64,000 bases of DNA. Source: Brachionus plicatilis (lineage: Eukaryota; Rotifera; Eurotatoria; Ploima; Brachionidae). Under the pieces are notes generated by a model. The model made no database searches and was not told the origin of the DNA. It worked only from the letters and a program-made list of their open reading frames with translations. Below are positions 23,868 through 37,700 of this stretch, piece after piece. Both the position numbers and the translations under genes were made by a program. The stretch lies in the NCBI GenBank assembly GCA_010279815.1, contig QEOQ01000508.1, forward strand, positions 2,069,129-2,133,128, written 5' to 3'. How positions within the stretch are numbered: the stretch's first letter is position 1; the number at the start of each line of letters is the position of its first letter.

Positions 23868-26800
23868 GTCTTGATTTTATTTTAGAATTTTAAATTTTAA
23901 TTAATTTAAAAACAATGTTTTTAAAATAAAATGTTTTAATTATTTTGGAATTATTCTAAAATTTTGCTACCGTAAACTGGGGAAATTTAGTGAACAGGTC
24001 GAAATGTATGTTGGTGATTTCGTCATCAAAGTCTAATTCTTAAATAGTCAGATTATAACAAATTATTCAAAATATAGTAAAATTATTGAAAATAAAAACG
24101 ATTTCAAATTAAACAAGTTTGAAACCTTGTATCTTTAATTTTATTTTAGATTCTTAACTTAAGAAAACAAAACATTTTTAATAGTTGAAGTAGCAAGTTT
24201 CATGAAAAATATATTGTTTTAATGTTTAATTAGTGAAAAGCACTTTATCAGCTCTTGCTCTTTTAAAGGCTTTGAAATGACGAGAAAATAGAAGCAGCTA
24301 ATTCTGCTAATCTCGAAAGATTAGATGCCACAGCGCTGTCATTTTTCGTTTCCATTTATGATCGACTTTTTAAAGTTTTGTTAAAATAGAAAAAAAATTT
24401 TAACTGTTTATTTTAATATATCTAGCAAAAATAATATTAAAAGATATTAATTAATTTTTAAATAATCGATTTTGAAATCAGTCATTTGAGAAACTCAAAT
24501 ATTCAGAAAATTTTCCAAAAAATGCTAAAGAAAATTCAAAAAGTAAGTATGCTTTTTAATATGGATCTAAAGCTCACCACAAATTCGACTATTCACAATA
24601 TCCAGCTGGTCTCCTCCTTCCTAGAGTGAAAAGTTTTACTAATAAAACTTAATTTTTTTATTTAAATATCGAAATTTTTTTATTTAAATATCGAAATTTT
24701 TTTTTCGATATTTTCAAAATCAACCAAAAAATATTAATTGTTTAATCTTAATTATCATGCCTATGTTAAGCTTCAAAAAATGACGATTGACTCAAAATTA
24801 ACTTTTTCGTCGATTAAAAATAAAAGTTAAACTTGATAAAATTATTTCATTTAAAATGTTAGATTTAATTTTATCTGATCTTCAGACACGTCATAATAAA
24901 CATAAACTACTCAGAGTTCAAAATAAACTTTATGAGCTGATGAACAGAAAATTAATGGGAAACAGTGAAATTTTAGCAGTGAAATATAAAAAGAGCAAAT
25001 TTTTTAAATTGTATTTTTTTGTATCTGTTTTTGTTTATATAATAAATAAAGATTTAAATTTAAAATTTGTTCTCAAATAAGAATATCGAGGTTTGTAAGA
25101 AAAAAACTAAAATTTTATAATTACAGTTTATATTTTTCATCTAAAAATTTGACAAGCAAATGAATCAAAATAAATATTTCAACATGATAAAATATGAAAA
25201 AATGTTTTTAGCGTTAATCAGGATCTCAAATTAGAATATTATTATTTTTAAGAAAAAAATCATATTTTTAATGGTTAACTGAAGAATTAAATTTCATATT
25301 TGTAATTTAAAAAGAAAATTAATCAAAAATTTTTAAATTATGATTTTAATCTTACAATTTTCTTTCGGTTTATTAAATTTTTAATTTTTTATTCAGGAAT
25401 TTAAATTTTGAAAATCATTTAACTATTTATATTTAGCCAAAGATATTTTTATTAGGTGAGAAAAGAATCTCGATCCTGATCGTGTTTAAAGTCTTCAAGT
25501 ATTGACGAAAATTAAAAAATAATAATGAAATCAAATAAATTATTTTTAAAAAAATTCCTTAGGTATCTGAGATTGTTTGATTAATATAACAAAAATAAAA
25601 AAAACAATTGATGAATTCATATCCTTTTTTTATTTTAGAAAATAAAAAAATATTTACATTAAAACTAATGAAATTACGCAAATCGAATTTGTTAGCAAAT
25701 ATACATATGGGAAGACTAAAGCACAAGTTTTTTTATTTGATTATTTTTTAATTTTTAATAAAATTTATACATGAAAAAGTGATATCAATTTGGCACATTT
25801 TTGTTTTTAGAAATTAAGTGCTAAACTTTGGTTTATAGTTGGAAAAATTTGGATAAAAATTTAGCCAATTTTTTTGATATGAAAAAAAATTTAATAAACG
25901 ATTTTCGAAAATTAGTTTTATTCAAAATTTAAAAGACTTATTGATTTTGTGTTCAAAATGCCTGTCTACTTATATACAATACTAATTTGTAAATAATAAT
26001 AAACAAACCTTATTAATTTTATTAAAGCATATTTAGAAGCTCTTGAAATTAAAGAGTCAAAAGTGTTTTTACAGATGATTTGAATTAATAGGTAAGATCT
26101 TTTAATCGATAAAAAACCAATTTCAAAAAACAAATAAACTTTTTTATTCCATTAAAATTTGTTTACGCTTCTTCCTCAAGTGGCAAAAGTGTCGCTGAAC
26201 TTTTCAGACTTCATGTTCTCCAGGCTTGACTCAAATCGACCGACACCATCGAACCGCTCTAATTGAATTGAAACCTTTTCTTTTTTTTGATAAGCAAAAA
26301 GACCCGCTGTTGGCAAACAAATTTAACTTAAGTACTTAATATTAATTTATTTTTGTAAGGTATTTTTGTATTTACCCATAACAGCGGTATCAAAATTAAT
26401 CGATTTGTATTGATTTTCAACACTGATGAACGGCTAAATAAGCTTTTAATTTGCTAAAGTTAATCCGTACTGCAAATATTCGTTTATGTAACGCAAAATC
26501 CCACGATGTCGGTCATAATGATTTTGTCATCAAAGAAATATTTGGTAGCTGTGTTAAATGAGTCGTAGAAAAAAAAAGCTGAATATCGAAAACGAATGCA
26601 AATTAAAACACCTGTTGAACTTGATAATCCGATTTGAGCCTGTGTGCCTCTAAGACTTTACATTTCTTAATCTCTATTAATTTATTATTTTATTATTTTA
26701 TTGGGTTTAATTAAGCACTAGGATAAACAAGTTGCATAATGGATTTGAAAGATTTTACTACAGAAAATCCTGGTCTGGATTGTAAATGTTTTATCAAGAA

Positions 26801-27646
26801 ATTGAAATTTAAGTAAACAATTTACGTTAATAAGAAAATTTTTCAATTTATTTTTATTTAAAAAAATAAAAAGAAAGAAAGTTTACCTTTCATTTTTGCT
26901 TCTATTTCTTTTCTCTTTTGCAAATATTAATTATAAATGAGTAGATTTTTTTAATATAAATACAAATTATTTGCTTTTTAAATAATTAGAATTCTTTAAT
27001 ATTCAAATACCACTGTTCGCTCGGCTCGCAATTAAATTGCCAACCCGATTTACCCTGTCTCGAATTTGAGTCTTATGGCAAAAATAGGAAAAAAAATTGC
27101 TAAATATTGACAATCAACTAAACAAATTTTTTACTATCATTAAATTTTTTATCAATATTTTCAAAATTTTATTTACCAATTTGACAAAAAAAATTTAAAC
27201 CAAGAATTATGCTTCAATACTTTTAGTTATATCTAGTAATAGAAAATTAAAAATAAAAAATCCATATTTTTTCTAGATAAACAACTTACATTAGACCAAA
27301 ATTTTATTTCAAAAATTTTCTTCAGCATAAAAATTAATCAATCCTAATAAGGCATTATTAGCCGAATTTTTGGGTCGTTTTTATTTTCAATTTATCAAGA
27401 AAAATTAATTTGATACATTAGAATTTTTAAGGAATCTTTTAAAATTTTTTATTATTTTTGTAAACTAACAAAAAAAAAAGAAGAAAAAACAAGAAAATAA
27501 AACGAATCCAGAAACATTAAAAATACTCAAATAAATAAATAAATTTCCACAAAAAAAAAAGAAAAAAAAAAAAAGAAAAAATTCTCTTAAATTTTGATTA
27601 CACATTAAAGCTTCAAGTGCTCAAATTGACTCTTTCTCTCTGTCTC
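23868..27646. other. Intergenic region between VWA8 and FOXL1
   Basis: Mostly AT-rich DNA. A short tandem duplication of TTTATTTAAATATCGAAAT lies at about 24655-24700. A 74-codon frame at 24856-25080 has AT-rich composition and is not called. Short patches of higher GC occur at about 26170-26260, 26480-26660 and 27000-27080. They have open frames on both strands but no recognised family (see findings). No RNA gene was recognised. Confidence 0.45.
26176..26422 (-). other. GC-elevated patches that could be two short exons
   Basis: On the minus strand 26258-26176 reads MERFDGVGRFESS then LENMKSEKFSDTFAT and a stop, if its first two bases are joined to an upstream G. A second segment 26422-26376 ends in ATGG before GTAAAT and supplies that G in phase, reading VENQYKSINFDTAVM. 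Both have AG before them. The plus strand of 26162-26265 is also open, so strand and even coding status are uncertain. No family was recognised. Confidence 0.25.
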
Positions 27647-28825
27647 TCAATTTTTGCCAGATGTAGCCGAATTGAACGAGTTCAAATTGTTCAAATTGGC
27701 ACACAGAGCCAACTGGTTCATGTACGGACTCGGCTGTGCTAAATTATTGAAAAAGTGATTTTGATTGACTAAAAATGGCGCTAGAGCGGCCGCAGTAGTC
27801 GGATTAAACAAGGCTGCAGTCATTGCTGCTTGATAGCTGCTCAGCGTGCCGCTGGATGCTGGTGTTTCGTGCTTGCTTTTAGGTGGCGCTGGAGGAACTG
27901 CACTCACTATCTGTGGTGGTATGGGCAAATTTTCCAAACACGGTGGTGTTTTTGCTCTCTTGTTGATACAATTTTTTTCCTCCTCTTGACTCATCAAGTT
28001 TTCTATGGAAAAATTCGACCTGGTCGAGTCCAAAGACGAGCTGGTGCCAGACGAGGCAGTGGAGTTCAAATTTTTGTCCGCCGACTTTTCAATCTCTTTT
28101 TTCTCGTGTCTTTTTTTCTTTGCTTTTCTCCTTTGGAACGAAATGGACACTGACGAGTTGAAAGAAGACTCAGAGCTTGACCGAGACCTGGAGCCTGACG
28201 ACACTGTGGAGCTAATCGACGAGGTACAGACTGAGTATCCGTCTTCGTCGTCGTCATTGATCTTAATTTTTTTGGGCCCACTCTCGTCCTGGTCCGCCTT
28301 CATCTGTTGCTTTGGTCTTCGTTTGCGTCGCCTGTAATTGCCATTCTCAAACATTTCATCACATTTAGAGTCCAGAGTCCAGTAGTTTCCTTTGCCAGGC
28401 TTTCCTTTCTCGCGGCTCACCTTGACAAAGCAGTCATTGAGCGACAAGTTGTGCCGAATCGAGTTTTGCCATCCTTGCCTATTTTCATGGTAGTAGGGAA
28501 AGCGTTCCATGATGAACTGGTAAATTCCATTGAGGGTTATTTTGTGGTCAGGCGCGTTTTTGATCGCCATGGCTATCAGAGCAATGTAGGAGTATGGAGG
28601 CTTCTGGTGCTGGCTAGAAGAGGACTGGTAAGGCGAGGAGCAGGACGAGGAGCTTGGCGACGCTTTGGGCACTGTGCTAGACATGTTCAAGTACAAATTG
28701 GTCATAAGCTCTGGTGGCTGGTGGGGTGTCGTGGCGGCCAGAGCAGCCATCTGAACTGCGCGTATGTAATTTAATTGGTACGGGTTTATTCCCATATTTG
28801 TGCTATTAGACATTTTTTTGCTCAA
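27647..28825 (-). CDS. FOXL1: Forkhead box transcription factor FoxL1
   Basis: An intronless gene of 392 residues. The forkhead DNA-binding domain is at about 75-172. Inside it, [44 protein letters not shown] and wing 2 [15 protein letters not shown] are present. [15 protein letters not shown] and the C-terminal NYRRRKR match FoxL1 better than FoxC or FoxF (which have DDKKPGKG and differing wing residues). An eh1-type Groucho-binding motif FSIENLM is at 272-278. The remainder is low-complexity serine, glutamine and alanine runs with a basic patch (about 231-243). FoxL1 acts in the nucleus and is typically mesodermal/gut-related in animals. The start is the first ATG; M5 is an alternative. Confidence 0.92.
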   Translation of the reverse strand: MSKKMSNSTNMGINPYQLNYIRAVQMAALAATTPHQPPELMTNLYLNMSSTVPKASPSSSSCSSPYQSSSSQHQKPPYSYIALIAMAIKNAPDHKITLNGIYQFIMERFPYYHENRQGWQNSIRHNLSLNDCFVKVSREKGKPGKGNYWTLDSKCDEMFENGNYRRRKRRPKQQMKADQDESGPKKIKINDDDEDGYSVCTSSISSTVSSGSRSRSSSESSFNSSVSISFQRRKAKKKRHEKKEIEKSADKNLNSTASSGTSSSLDSTRSNFSIENLMSQEEEKNCINKRAKTPPCLENLPIPPQIVSAVPPAPPKSKHETPASSGTLSSYQAAMTAALFNPTTAAALAPFLVNQNHFFNNLAQPSPYMNQLALCANLNNLNSFNSATSGKN

Positions 28826-31800
28826 TTCTAAAATATATATATTGATTAGAAAAAAAATAAGTTTTAAATATACTTCTTAGCGAAAAAATAATTTGTATAA
28901 AAGATAAACAAAATAATTTATTGGCTGAGCTAATGGATTGGTTTGAGTGCTAGCTTAAAATATTGTGATTCGCTAGCGATTTCTTTATGTCTAAATAAAA
29001 TATTTTTTATTTTTTCTTCCAAAATGGATTTTTTATTTTTTTTTCATATATTAATTATTGTGCAGAGAAACCAATAAAAAAATGTTTGAAAAATATGTAT
29101 TATTTGTGATTTACCTTATGTTGAAAAAGTATTAGTTTCATAAATTATTGTTTTAAAGAATTTCAATTTTTTATCGCATTTGTTTATTTTTTTAGCTAAT
29201 GCAAAATATTGAAAATTAGAATAATAAAATATTAACTTTTTCTAAGTCTTGGAAATTGTTTCCATTCGCTCCAAAGGCTTCTGTTAAGAAAATGAGCACT
29301 CATAAGACTATTAGATGTAACACTACACTTTTGACACCCCTGATACACGGCTTATCACAAACACAAACACTCAATAACTTTATTTAAACATCACCTTAGA
29401 CTTTTTTAGAAAAAAAACAAATAATAAATGTTAAGAATGGAATTGGAAAATGCTATAAAAATGAATCCATTGGTCCATGATCTCAAAAATCATTAGAAAA
29501 ACAAAATGCTCTGAAAAAAAATAAACTTTTAGAAAATAATTTATTAATTTTTCAAAATTGATTCGTTTTCTAAGCTGAAAAAAGATCACGTTTATATCAT
29601 TTAATTTAATTTAAATTTAAGAAAATAAAAACCTAAAAAGAGTTATTCTGACTCGATGGTAAATGTTTAAAAAAATATTAATAAATGTTAAAAATGGAAT
29701 TGAAAAAGTTCCATAAAAATTCGTCTTTAGTGGTCCATGATTTCAAAATCATTCCTCAAATTAAGAGTCTATAATACTATGAAAACATATTTTAAATATT
29801 TTTTTTGGTAGCTTTAACATTTTATTAGACAAAAAAATGAAAATTTAATTTCAGATAAATTTTTTTTAAAACATTGTTAATATTTTGTCCTCCTGGCTAT
29901 TTTGACCAAAATAGAAAAACTTTTTTTTTTAAATTTTTATTATCAAATAAAGATAATTTTTTGGTTAAAAAATTGATTTCAAGTGAATCAATAGCCTTTT
30001 TATTACTCCAAATTTTAAAGGATTCTCAATAAAACAACAATTTAAGTGAAATTTTAAAAGAATTTCGTTAATTTTTTTCGTATTTTTCACAATTCACAAT
30101 CGTTTTAAAATAATTATGAGATAGACTTTAATTATTAGGCATAATAGTCAGAGTGTTCGTATAAAGGCTAGCAAAAGTGGTGAATCCTAGATGTTTGAAT
30201 TATTTGAATTTTTTTTAAATAAAATCTATTCACTTTCGAAGAATGCTACTCTTTTTTTTTAAAGATTTTCCCTATTTTTCATCTTTATTCATCTAACTAA
30301 ACTTTTTCTAATTAATAAAGTTCAACAAAAAAACATACTTATAACACAACCTTACAAATGAACTTGCAGTCTAAACCAAAGCCTCAAACCCTCTTTTAAT
30401 GATTAAACATAAATTTTCAGCCAAAATTGCGGATTAATATTTAAAAAGATATTAATTGAAAATTACACTTTTAAAAGCTTTTTTCCTTTTAAATTTTCAA
30501 TTCTCTAAAAGAATGATAAATATAAATCTTCAATTTTTAATACTAAAACTTATTATTTATTGAAAAAACGATCCATTATCATTACAATGTCATTATACCA
30601 TTACTTGCAAAATTTCTTTATTCTTTCTTTATTCTCAGAATAATTTTTTTGATCTGAGGAGTTTTGAAAAAAAATATGAAAAAGAAAGCGAGAATTTTAT
30701 CATTAAGCTTAAATAAAACAAAAATTGGTTCTTTTATATTTTATTTTAACAAAATTGTGATTCGTTCAAAAACATGCATAGTTCCTGATAGAAATATTTA
30801 ATAAAAAATATTTTCAAAATCGATTTTATATAAGCAAATAATTTTTGGGTTTTTTTTTCCCCTTTTTATTGATCGATTCTGTTTGAACAGAAAAAAAGCT
30901 CTTTTCTTTTAAAAAAATATTAAGTTTAAAAAATATTGCAAATAATCGAAATAAATAAATACTTTATAAATTTAAATTAAATTGTTATTTTTTGCTTGAT
31001 GATCAATTAAATAACAAGTTTTGTTTGTTATTGTTTCAACTAAAATAAACTTGAAATATTTTTCTTATGTTCGTTTTGCCTCTTTCTCTTTTTGTTTCTC
31101 TCTTCGAGAACGTCTTAAAGTGTTAATAAATAATTAACAAAAATAATATTGAAAGTGAAAATTTTCTAATCGAATTCAATTTGAGAGTTCAGGCCTCGCG
31201 GTACCTACGGTCTTAGAATTGGATTTAAACTAATAAAGTTTTAGAATAACAAAAGCTGAAATCATTCTCGAAATATTTTTTAAAATCTAATCAAATTTGT
31301 GTTTTTCTACATACCTATTGTTCTATTTCTCAATCAATAAAATAATATTTTTGTTCGTCGGATTAGGAAATTAGTTTTTTTTTTGTTTTATATGGAGCGT
31401 TAAAAAAAACACTAATCGGAAAGAATCATTCTTTCGGTAAATCTCAATTACTCCGAGAATAAGTTTAATCTAAATTTATTAAAGGATTTAGCTTGACAAA
31501 CACTTGAAATAATTAAATTTCTTAATTTTGATGTAACATTGGCCTTCTAAAGCAGAAAATCATGTTGGTTGACTTTTTTTTGCTTTTTAATTGATAATTA
31601 TTTTATTATCTAAAAAGCTTATTTTTAAAATGATTTAAAAAATTTTGAAATTTCAATTAAAAATCATATTAATCTAAACATGAATTATCTTCAATTAATT
31701 ATCTAATTTTTAATATTTAAATTTTTTTCTATTTATGTAATTAATAAGCTTACGGCTTTTCCAAACTCCCACACCATCAAACTTTATCAATTTCGATATC

Positions 31801-34711
31801 AGGTTCTGCATCTGAGTCCCAAAAAAAAACTCAATGAATATACTTTTATATTTTCAAAAAAAAAAGATGCTTCCTTCGCTAGTTTTATAAAAAAAGAGCA
31901 AGTTGGTCATTGTTTCTGAAAAAATGTGCATTATTCTAATTGATTGTTCAAAATGACCATTATCTCCCAATTTTTATTACACAAAAAGTTTTCGAAGGAA
32001 TAAAGAGTCTAAAAATTAGAAGTCATTAGGATGGCCTTTGCATAACTATATAAAAACCAATCCCTATCTATTTACTTGCTTATATCACAGTCGTGTCGCA
32101 GGTAAATAGGAAAACTAGATTTCAAATTTCACAATGCTGAATAATTTTTTTATTTTTGTTTTTTTTCTGGATCTATTTTTTTGAACAAAATTTTCTAACC
32201 GTACTTGGTATTCTAAGAGATTTTACTAGAACGAATATTAAATCCAAGTAAGATGAAAGTACAAGACACTTTCTAGTTTTGACATTTAGATATTAGAAGA
32301 TAAATAAAATAAAATTATTATTAATATCAATTTTCATATTTAAACGTAATAACCAAATGTTTCCATCTACTTACCGTGCATTTATTTATTATTAAAAATA
32401 ATAAGATTAAGTCCCATGTATTTTCTCCTCTACCAATATCCAAAATTGAAAATAAATATTTAAAAAGCTCTTCTTGAACATTTTTATTTTTTATTATTAG
32501 AAATGGATCTATTTTCGAAATAAAAGTTTTGGAAAAATGAACCCTCACAATTGAAGGTAAATGAATCATGTAATGATAAAAAAAATCAAAGAGAACAATT
32601 GACTAAAAAATGGGGTTGATTAAACCAATTTGGAAAATGTGTTTAGGTGAGTGCAATTAACCTACATGTTCTGTTTGTAAGTTAAATTTAGTCTTTTTTA
32701 GATCAAAATATTATTTTTATTATATTTCAAAAGGAGGTTTTAGTTCCAAGGAAATTTTGAAGTGGTAATTCTACAAAAAAAATAATTTTAAAATTTGATG
32801 TTTTAAATTTGTTTATTAGAATATATTAATGTCAAGAATTTTAATAAAAATAGAAAACATTTGAAATGCTAACTGTGAAAATTGAATTCAATAATAGAGA
32901 ATTGAAAGAAAATTAGTTCACTCTGTTGTGCGATTTTAATGATAAAATCTTTAAAAATATGTTAAATAATTAAGAAAAATATACTGGAAGTGTCAGAATT
33001 AATATTATTTAAATTATTATTATCATTTTTTTATTAATTTATTAATGACGAAGTAAGATATTTAAATTTAAAAATATGAGATTTGATAAATACTTTGTAA
33101 ATTAGGCAACTCAGAAGTTCATGATCATGACCAATAAAAAAATGAAATAAGCTTTTTTATTTTTTTCAATTAAATATTAAATGTTAAATATCTTTAATTT
33201 AAAAAAATATGGATTTTTTTCTAATTGATCTTTAATTGATTCTTCCAAAATCTTCATTTGAAAATATTAAAAACAAAAGTTAAAATCCATATTGAGTTAT
33301 CCCAATTATGCCTCAAATAAATGCTTTAAATGATATTTTAAATTTAATTAAAATATATTATAGCGAAATCAAGTTAAATTTTGAAATGCAAAATTTCAAA
33401 AAATTTATTATATTTAATTTTTAGTTCAGATAATTCTTATAATTCTTTATTAACATAAAGTTTAAACAAATTATGTTTAATTAAGTTAGGTCATTAATTA
33501 ATAAAAAAATTGATAAAATTTTATTTTTTAGTTTAAATTTTTATAATTTTGATTTGAAATTCATGAACTGTTCATGAACTTCAATTTGTCATAAAATTAA
33601 GGTGAACAATAAGGCTAATAATACTAAAGCAACAAAAACAATTAAATTTTTAAAAAATGTTTACCGTAATTTAATTAAAAATTTTTGGATTAATTTATTT
33701 TTTCATTAATACTCAAGAGTGACTTTTGAATATTTTAGTTAGTTAATATTTGAAAAAATATTTATCTCTTTGCGAAAACCAAGCTCCAAAAATAAGATTA
33801 AATATTATTTACCAATAATTTTAGTAATAACATTTTTAAAAATAATATAATATTAGTAAAGGTAACTAATTTATTCTTGATTTATTACAATGTAAATGTA
33901 AATTTTTTTTAAAGAAAATTCAAAAATTTAAAATAACTCAATATCAGGTATGTCATTGGAATAAAAGATTTTATTTTATACTAAAAGAGAATTAATTAAA
34001 TTATTTTATTTGAATTTTTTCCTTTAGGCATATTTAAACTCAAATTTATATATAAGTTTAATTATTCATATATTTGAATTTTTATTTTTATTCGAGTAAT
34101 TTTAAAAATTATTTTATTAATCATCTTATTAAAAAAAATTAATTCATTTATTTATTAGATAAAAAATAAGTGGGGTGGCTCAAAAAGTCTATGGACGAAA
34201 GAAGAAGTAGCGCAATGAATAGGTAAACAATGAAGAGCTGAAGGTCATCATGGAAAAAGCCGAAGTATTAGGAAGGCCGTTCCCAGAAGGCAGAAGGAAA
34301 CCGTTATAAACCGGTATCGCGGACTAAACAAGCTTTGCATAAGACTGGTCAGGTCAGCAACTGATAATATAATCAAAGAGACCCCTAATATAGTTTTCTT
34401 TGTTACATAATTTATTTAAGAAAAAGAAAATTTCATCTTAAAATATTTGCTTTCGAATCTTTATCTTCCTATATTTTTGTTTAATTTTTTATAGATATTT
34501 AAAATAACTTGAAAAATGTTTAACTTTTTTTATTGTTATCATAATTATTTTAAAAATTTGTCGCAATTTTTATAAATTATTTAAAAATATATTAAGTTAA
34601 TAAATTTTTTTTTCAAATTTATTTTTTTTATATCTATTGGTAAAAATTATATTTTTGAATTAAAAATAAATCAATTAAAATTAAAATATTAAATTAAATT
34701 AATTCGTTCTG
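28826..34711. other. Non-coding interval upstream of FOXL1
   Basis: 5.9 kb between the FOXL1 start and the WDR81 stop, probably holding FOXL1 regulatory DNA. It contains a diverged direct repeat (about 29425-29495 and 29680-29755, sharing AATAAATGTTAA and GGTCCATGAT), short GC-rich spots at about 31185-31215 and 31745-31822, a TATA-plus-donor-like segment near 32045-32110, and a decayed coding-like segment at 34170-34390. No complete gene is supported. Confidence 0.5.
34170..34390 (+). pseudogene. Decayed coding-like relic, family unknown
   Basis: A patch of clearly higher GC than its surroundings. Alternating plus-strand frames read SLWTKEEVAQ, then EELKVIMEKAEVLGRPFPEG, then ETVINRYRGLNKLC. 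That is protein-like text broken by stops and at least one frameshift. It may be a transposon or gene remnant. The family was not recognised. Confidence 0.4.
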
Positions 34712-37700
34712 TCAACAAATTAACTTGATATCACCAGTATCTGAACCAAGCAATAGCAAACGATTTAAAGGCAAATAAGTCTGACTAGTAATGACACCTT
34801 TGAAAATATCTGGCTGCAATTTATTCACCGAATATGGTATCTGAATAAAAATTTTAATTTTTTGCCGAAAAATTTTTTTTTTTATTTACTTGACTCGCCT
34901 TGTCAATGTCTAAATGTATTCCAATTTTGTTTGATGCCGTAGAGGTAATCAATTGATTTTGATTAACGCTTATGAATGGCACAGGCTCACTGTAGCACTT
35001 GATAATATTTTGTACCTGAACTTTGTCCTTAATTGACGATAAAGTAATTGAACCGTCACTGTAGGAGCTTAAAAATCGATCATTTGAATAAAATTTTAAT
35101 TGTAAAATTTCATTATCTAAAGTTTTGCACGATTCTTGAATCCACCCAGTCCTCATGTCAATCAAACTCATTAGTCCAGTTGAAAAACCGACTAGAAGCA
35201 AATTGTCAGTAGTTGCAATACTTTTGATAGAGCCCGATGGTGCGTAACAAGTTCTCAATTCAAACGCAAAAGATTTTGTTCTCAGGTCTATAAACCTAAC
35301 AAAATTATCAACTGTAGCTACCACAAAAGAACTTGAAGGTGAACTTAAATTTGACATGCAGGTTACTGTCGGATTATCAAACTGGAACATTTTTTTACCA
35401 GCAAAAGGATTCCACACATGCACTGAGCCGTCACAAGAAACGCACATTCTAAGGCTATCTAAAAATAATAAACTGTTTATTGGCTTTTTATGATGATTGT
35501 AGGTCCATTGGCAAGTTTGCTGGTTTTTCTTGTTTCCGCCGTGAAGTTTAAGTGACCATAATTTCACTGTTTTGTCCTTGCTTCCGCTTATGAACGAAGA
35601 TTCATTATCCAAAGAATAGATGCATTTAACTGCGTTTGTATGTCCTGATAAGGTTAAAAGACCAATGTGTTTAAAATCGAAAAGATTTCCCTTGGAACTT
35701 GATCGAATTTCGTTTTCCCAATAAGCTAGCCAATTTTCACTCAGATGTCTAGATGTGTCCAATTTTGATTTCTGTCTAAAAAATTCAAATTTTAAAGGTG
35801 AACTGATAAAAATTCAAAGTTAAATTTTTTTTTACTCTCTTAGATCATTTTCACTAAATTTTAAAGATAATTTACTGCCGATTATTGAAATTTTCGAATC
35901 TTCCCGGGTCGGACTAAGATCATCAGAATTTATTTGAATTTGATTTCCACTGATGCTAACATGCTCGCTAAACGATGAGCCGTATGATGTGCTTTGTGAG
36001 TTTGAAAATTTTGTTCTTTGATTCTGAAAGCTTGTTATGCTGATTCCAGTTGAGCTCCTCGATTCGGACTCTCTTGCTAATTTTAAAGAATAAAGAATTT
36101 AAAATTTCTTTAAACCAAAGAAGTGTTAAAATAGAAAATTCATAAAAAGATATAAAATTTTATACTTTCAAACTTGTAAACAATAAAAATTATTAAAAAA
36201 AGTATTTTTTTTGGTGCCGAAATATTCATAATCCTGAATAGTTTTTTCATTTTAATATTTTGATTTAGAATCTTTTTTTAGCATGTAAGATCAAATTATT
36301 AATGAAATATTTCTATTTATTATTTTTAAATACATGATCTGAATTTGACTTTTTTTAAATATTTGAGTTGTCTTTTCAATACATTTCTTATATTTTATAT
36401 GGATCTTATAAAAATCTGTTTTATTTTAAGTAATGTTATTCTTTCGTACACAAAAAATTTACTGTAAGATTACGTAAAAATTACATCTATATCGGTGGGA
36501 CACGGCAAATTCGATTTCGGACTAAAAAATTGTCATTTTTTGCTCTTTTTTTTAATTTTTAATAAATTTTGATTATTTTTTTTTTTTGAAAATAATAAAT
36601 TTTTATTAGTTTAACAGCCTGACCATCCACCATTTTTACCTTTTTTGCTAAAAAATAATAAAAATTTATTAAAAATCAAAAAAATAGAGCAAAAATTTAA
36701 TTGTTTAATTTAACATTAAATAAAAAAAAATCTTTTTTCTTCTAACATAATTTAAAGATTCTTCTAAAATCGTTGTTTGACAATAGACAAATTTAAAATC
36801 TAATGTGCTTTAGTTTGTATTTTAAAGGTTCAAAATATTGATTAAAAATTATTTTTTTCTGAAGATAAAATTAATAAAATTTTTTCGTAGTTCAAGATTA
36901 AAAAAATTATGCTAAATAAAGTTGAGTCATTCAATTTTCCAAATTATTTTATGCATATTAAATTAATTTTTGTTTTTTAATTTTAAATTTACATCTTCTA
37001 AAAATAGTTAGATTCAATAATTGACTTTCTCTTTAACCTTATCTATTTTTATAACCAAAAAAATTCGCTTCTAAATAAACACTTAAAAAAACTTTATGTG
37101 CTAAATACAGAGTTGTCTTTAAGTCACAAGTCTTAAGTCAAGTCAAGTCAAGTTAATGACTTAAATTTTTATTTAAAAAAAAGTCCGAACAACATGAATT
37201 TTTTCCCGTTCCAGGAAGTTATTGTGGCGGCCTAGTTATAGTCCAAGTCATATCTTAAATTTCCGTGACTTAAATTTTTTGTTTTTATTAAGTTCTTAAA
37301 CCAATCTTTTACTCAAGCTTTTCTCATTGTAAATTATTTTTTTTAAATTTTTATTTATTATTCATTTTACATTTAATTGATTTTAATTGATTTGAAACCA
37401 TAAATAAAACAAGCTTAATGGGCTTTTTGGTAGCATTAAATTTTAAAAAATGATAAAATAATAGATTGGAATATTTGATTTTTTTAACTAGAAATTAATT
37501 TTTTTTTGATAAAGGTATTAATATTTTAATCAAGAGAAGAGTCTTGAATTAAAAAATATTTTAGATGAGAAAAAAACAATTATATCAAAAAATTCTTTTA
37601 TTCTTGGATGATTCTTAAATAATTTTTTCAATAGAGAAAGCCAAATTTAATTAATTATTATATTAATATTTATTTTTTAATTTGATGCAATTAATTTAAG

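Noticed and set aside
24856..25080. 74-codon frame after VWA8
   Set aside because: Low-complexity AT-type composition, no recognisable family, no supporting splice or start context.
26170..26265. Fatty-acid-binding-protein N-terminus reading of the segment
   Set aside because: Only loose resemblance, an early stop codon and absence of the conserved tryptophan and downstream exons.
27830..28774. Long plus-strand frames opposite FOXL1
   Set aside because: Antisense shadows of the GC-richer FOXL1 coding sequence; no domain content.
32327..32569. 80-codon minus frame upstream of FOXL1
   Set aside because: No domain, AT-driven composition and no convincing splice partners.
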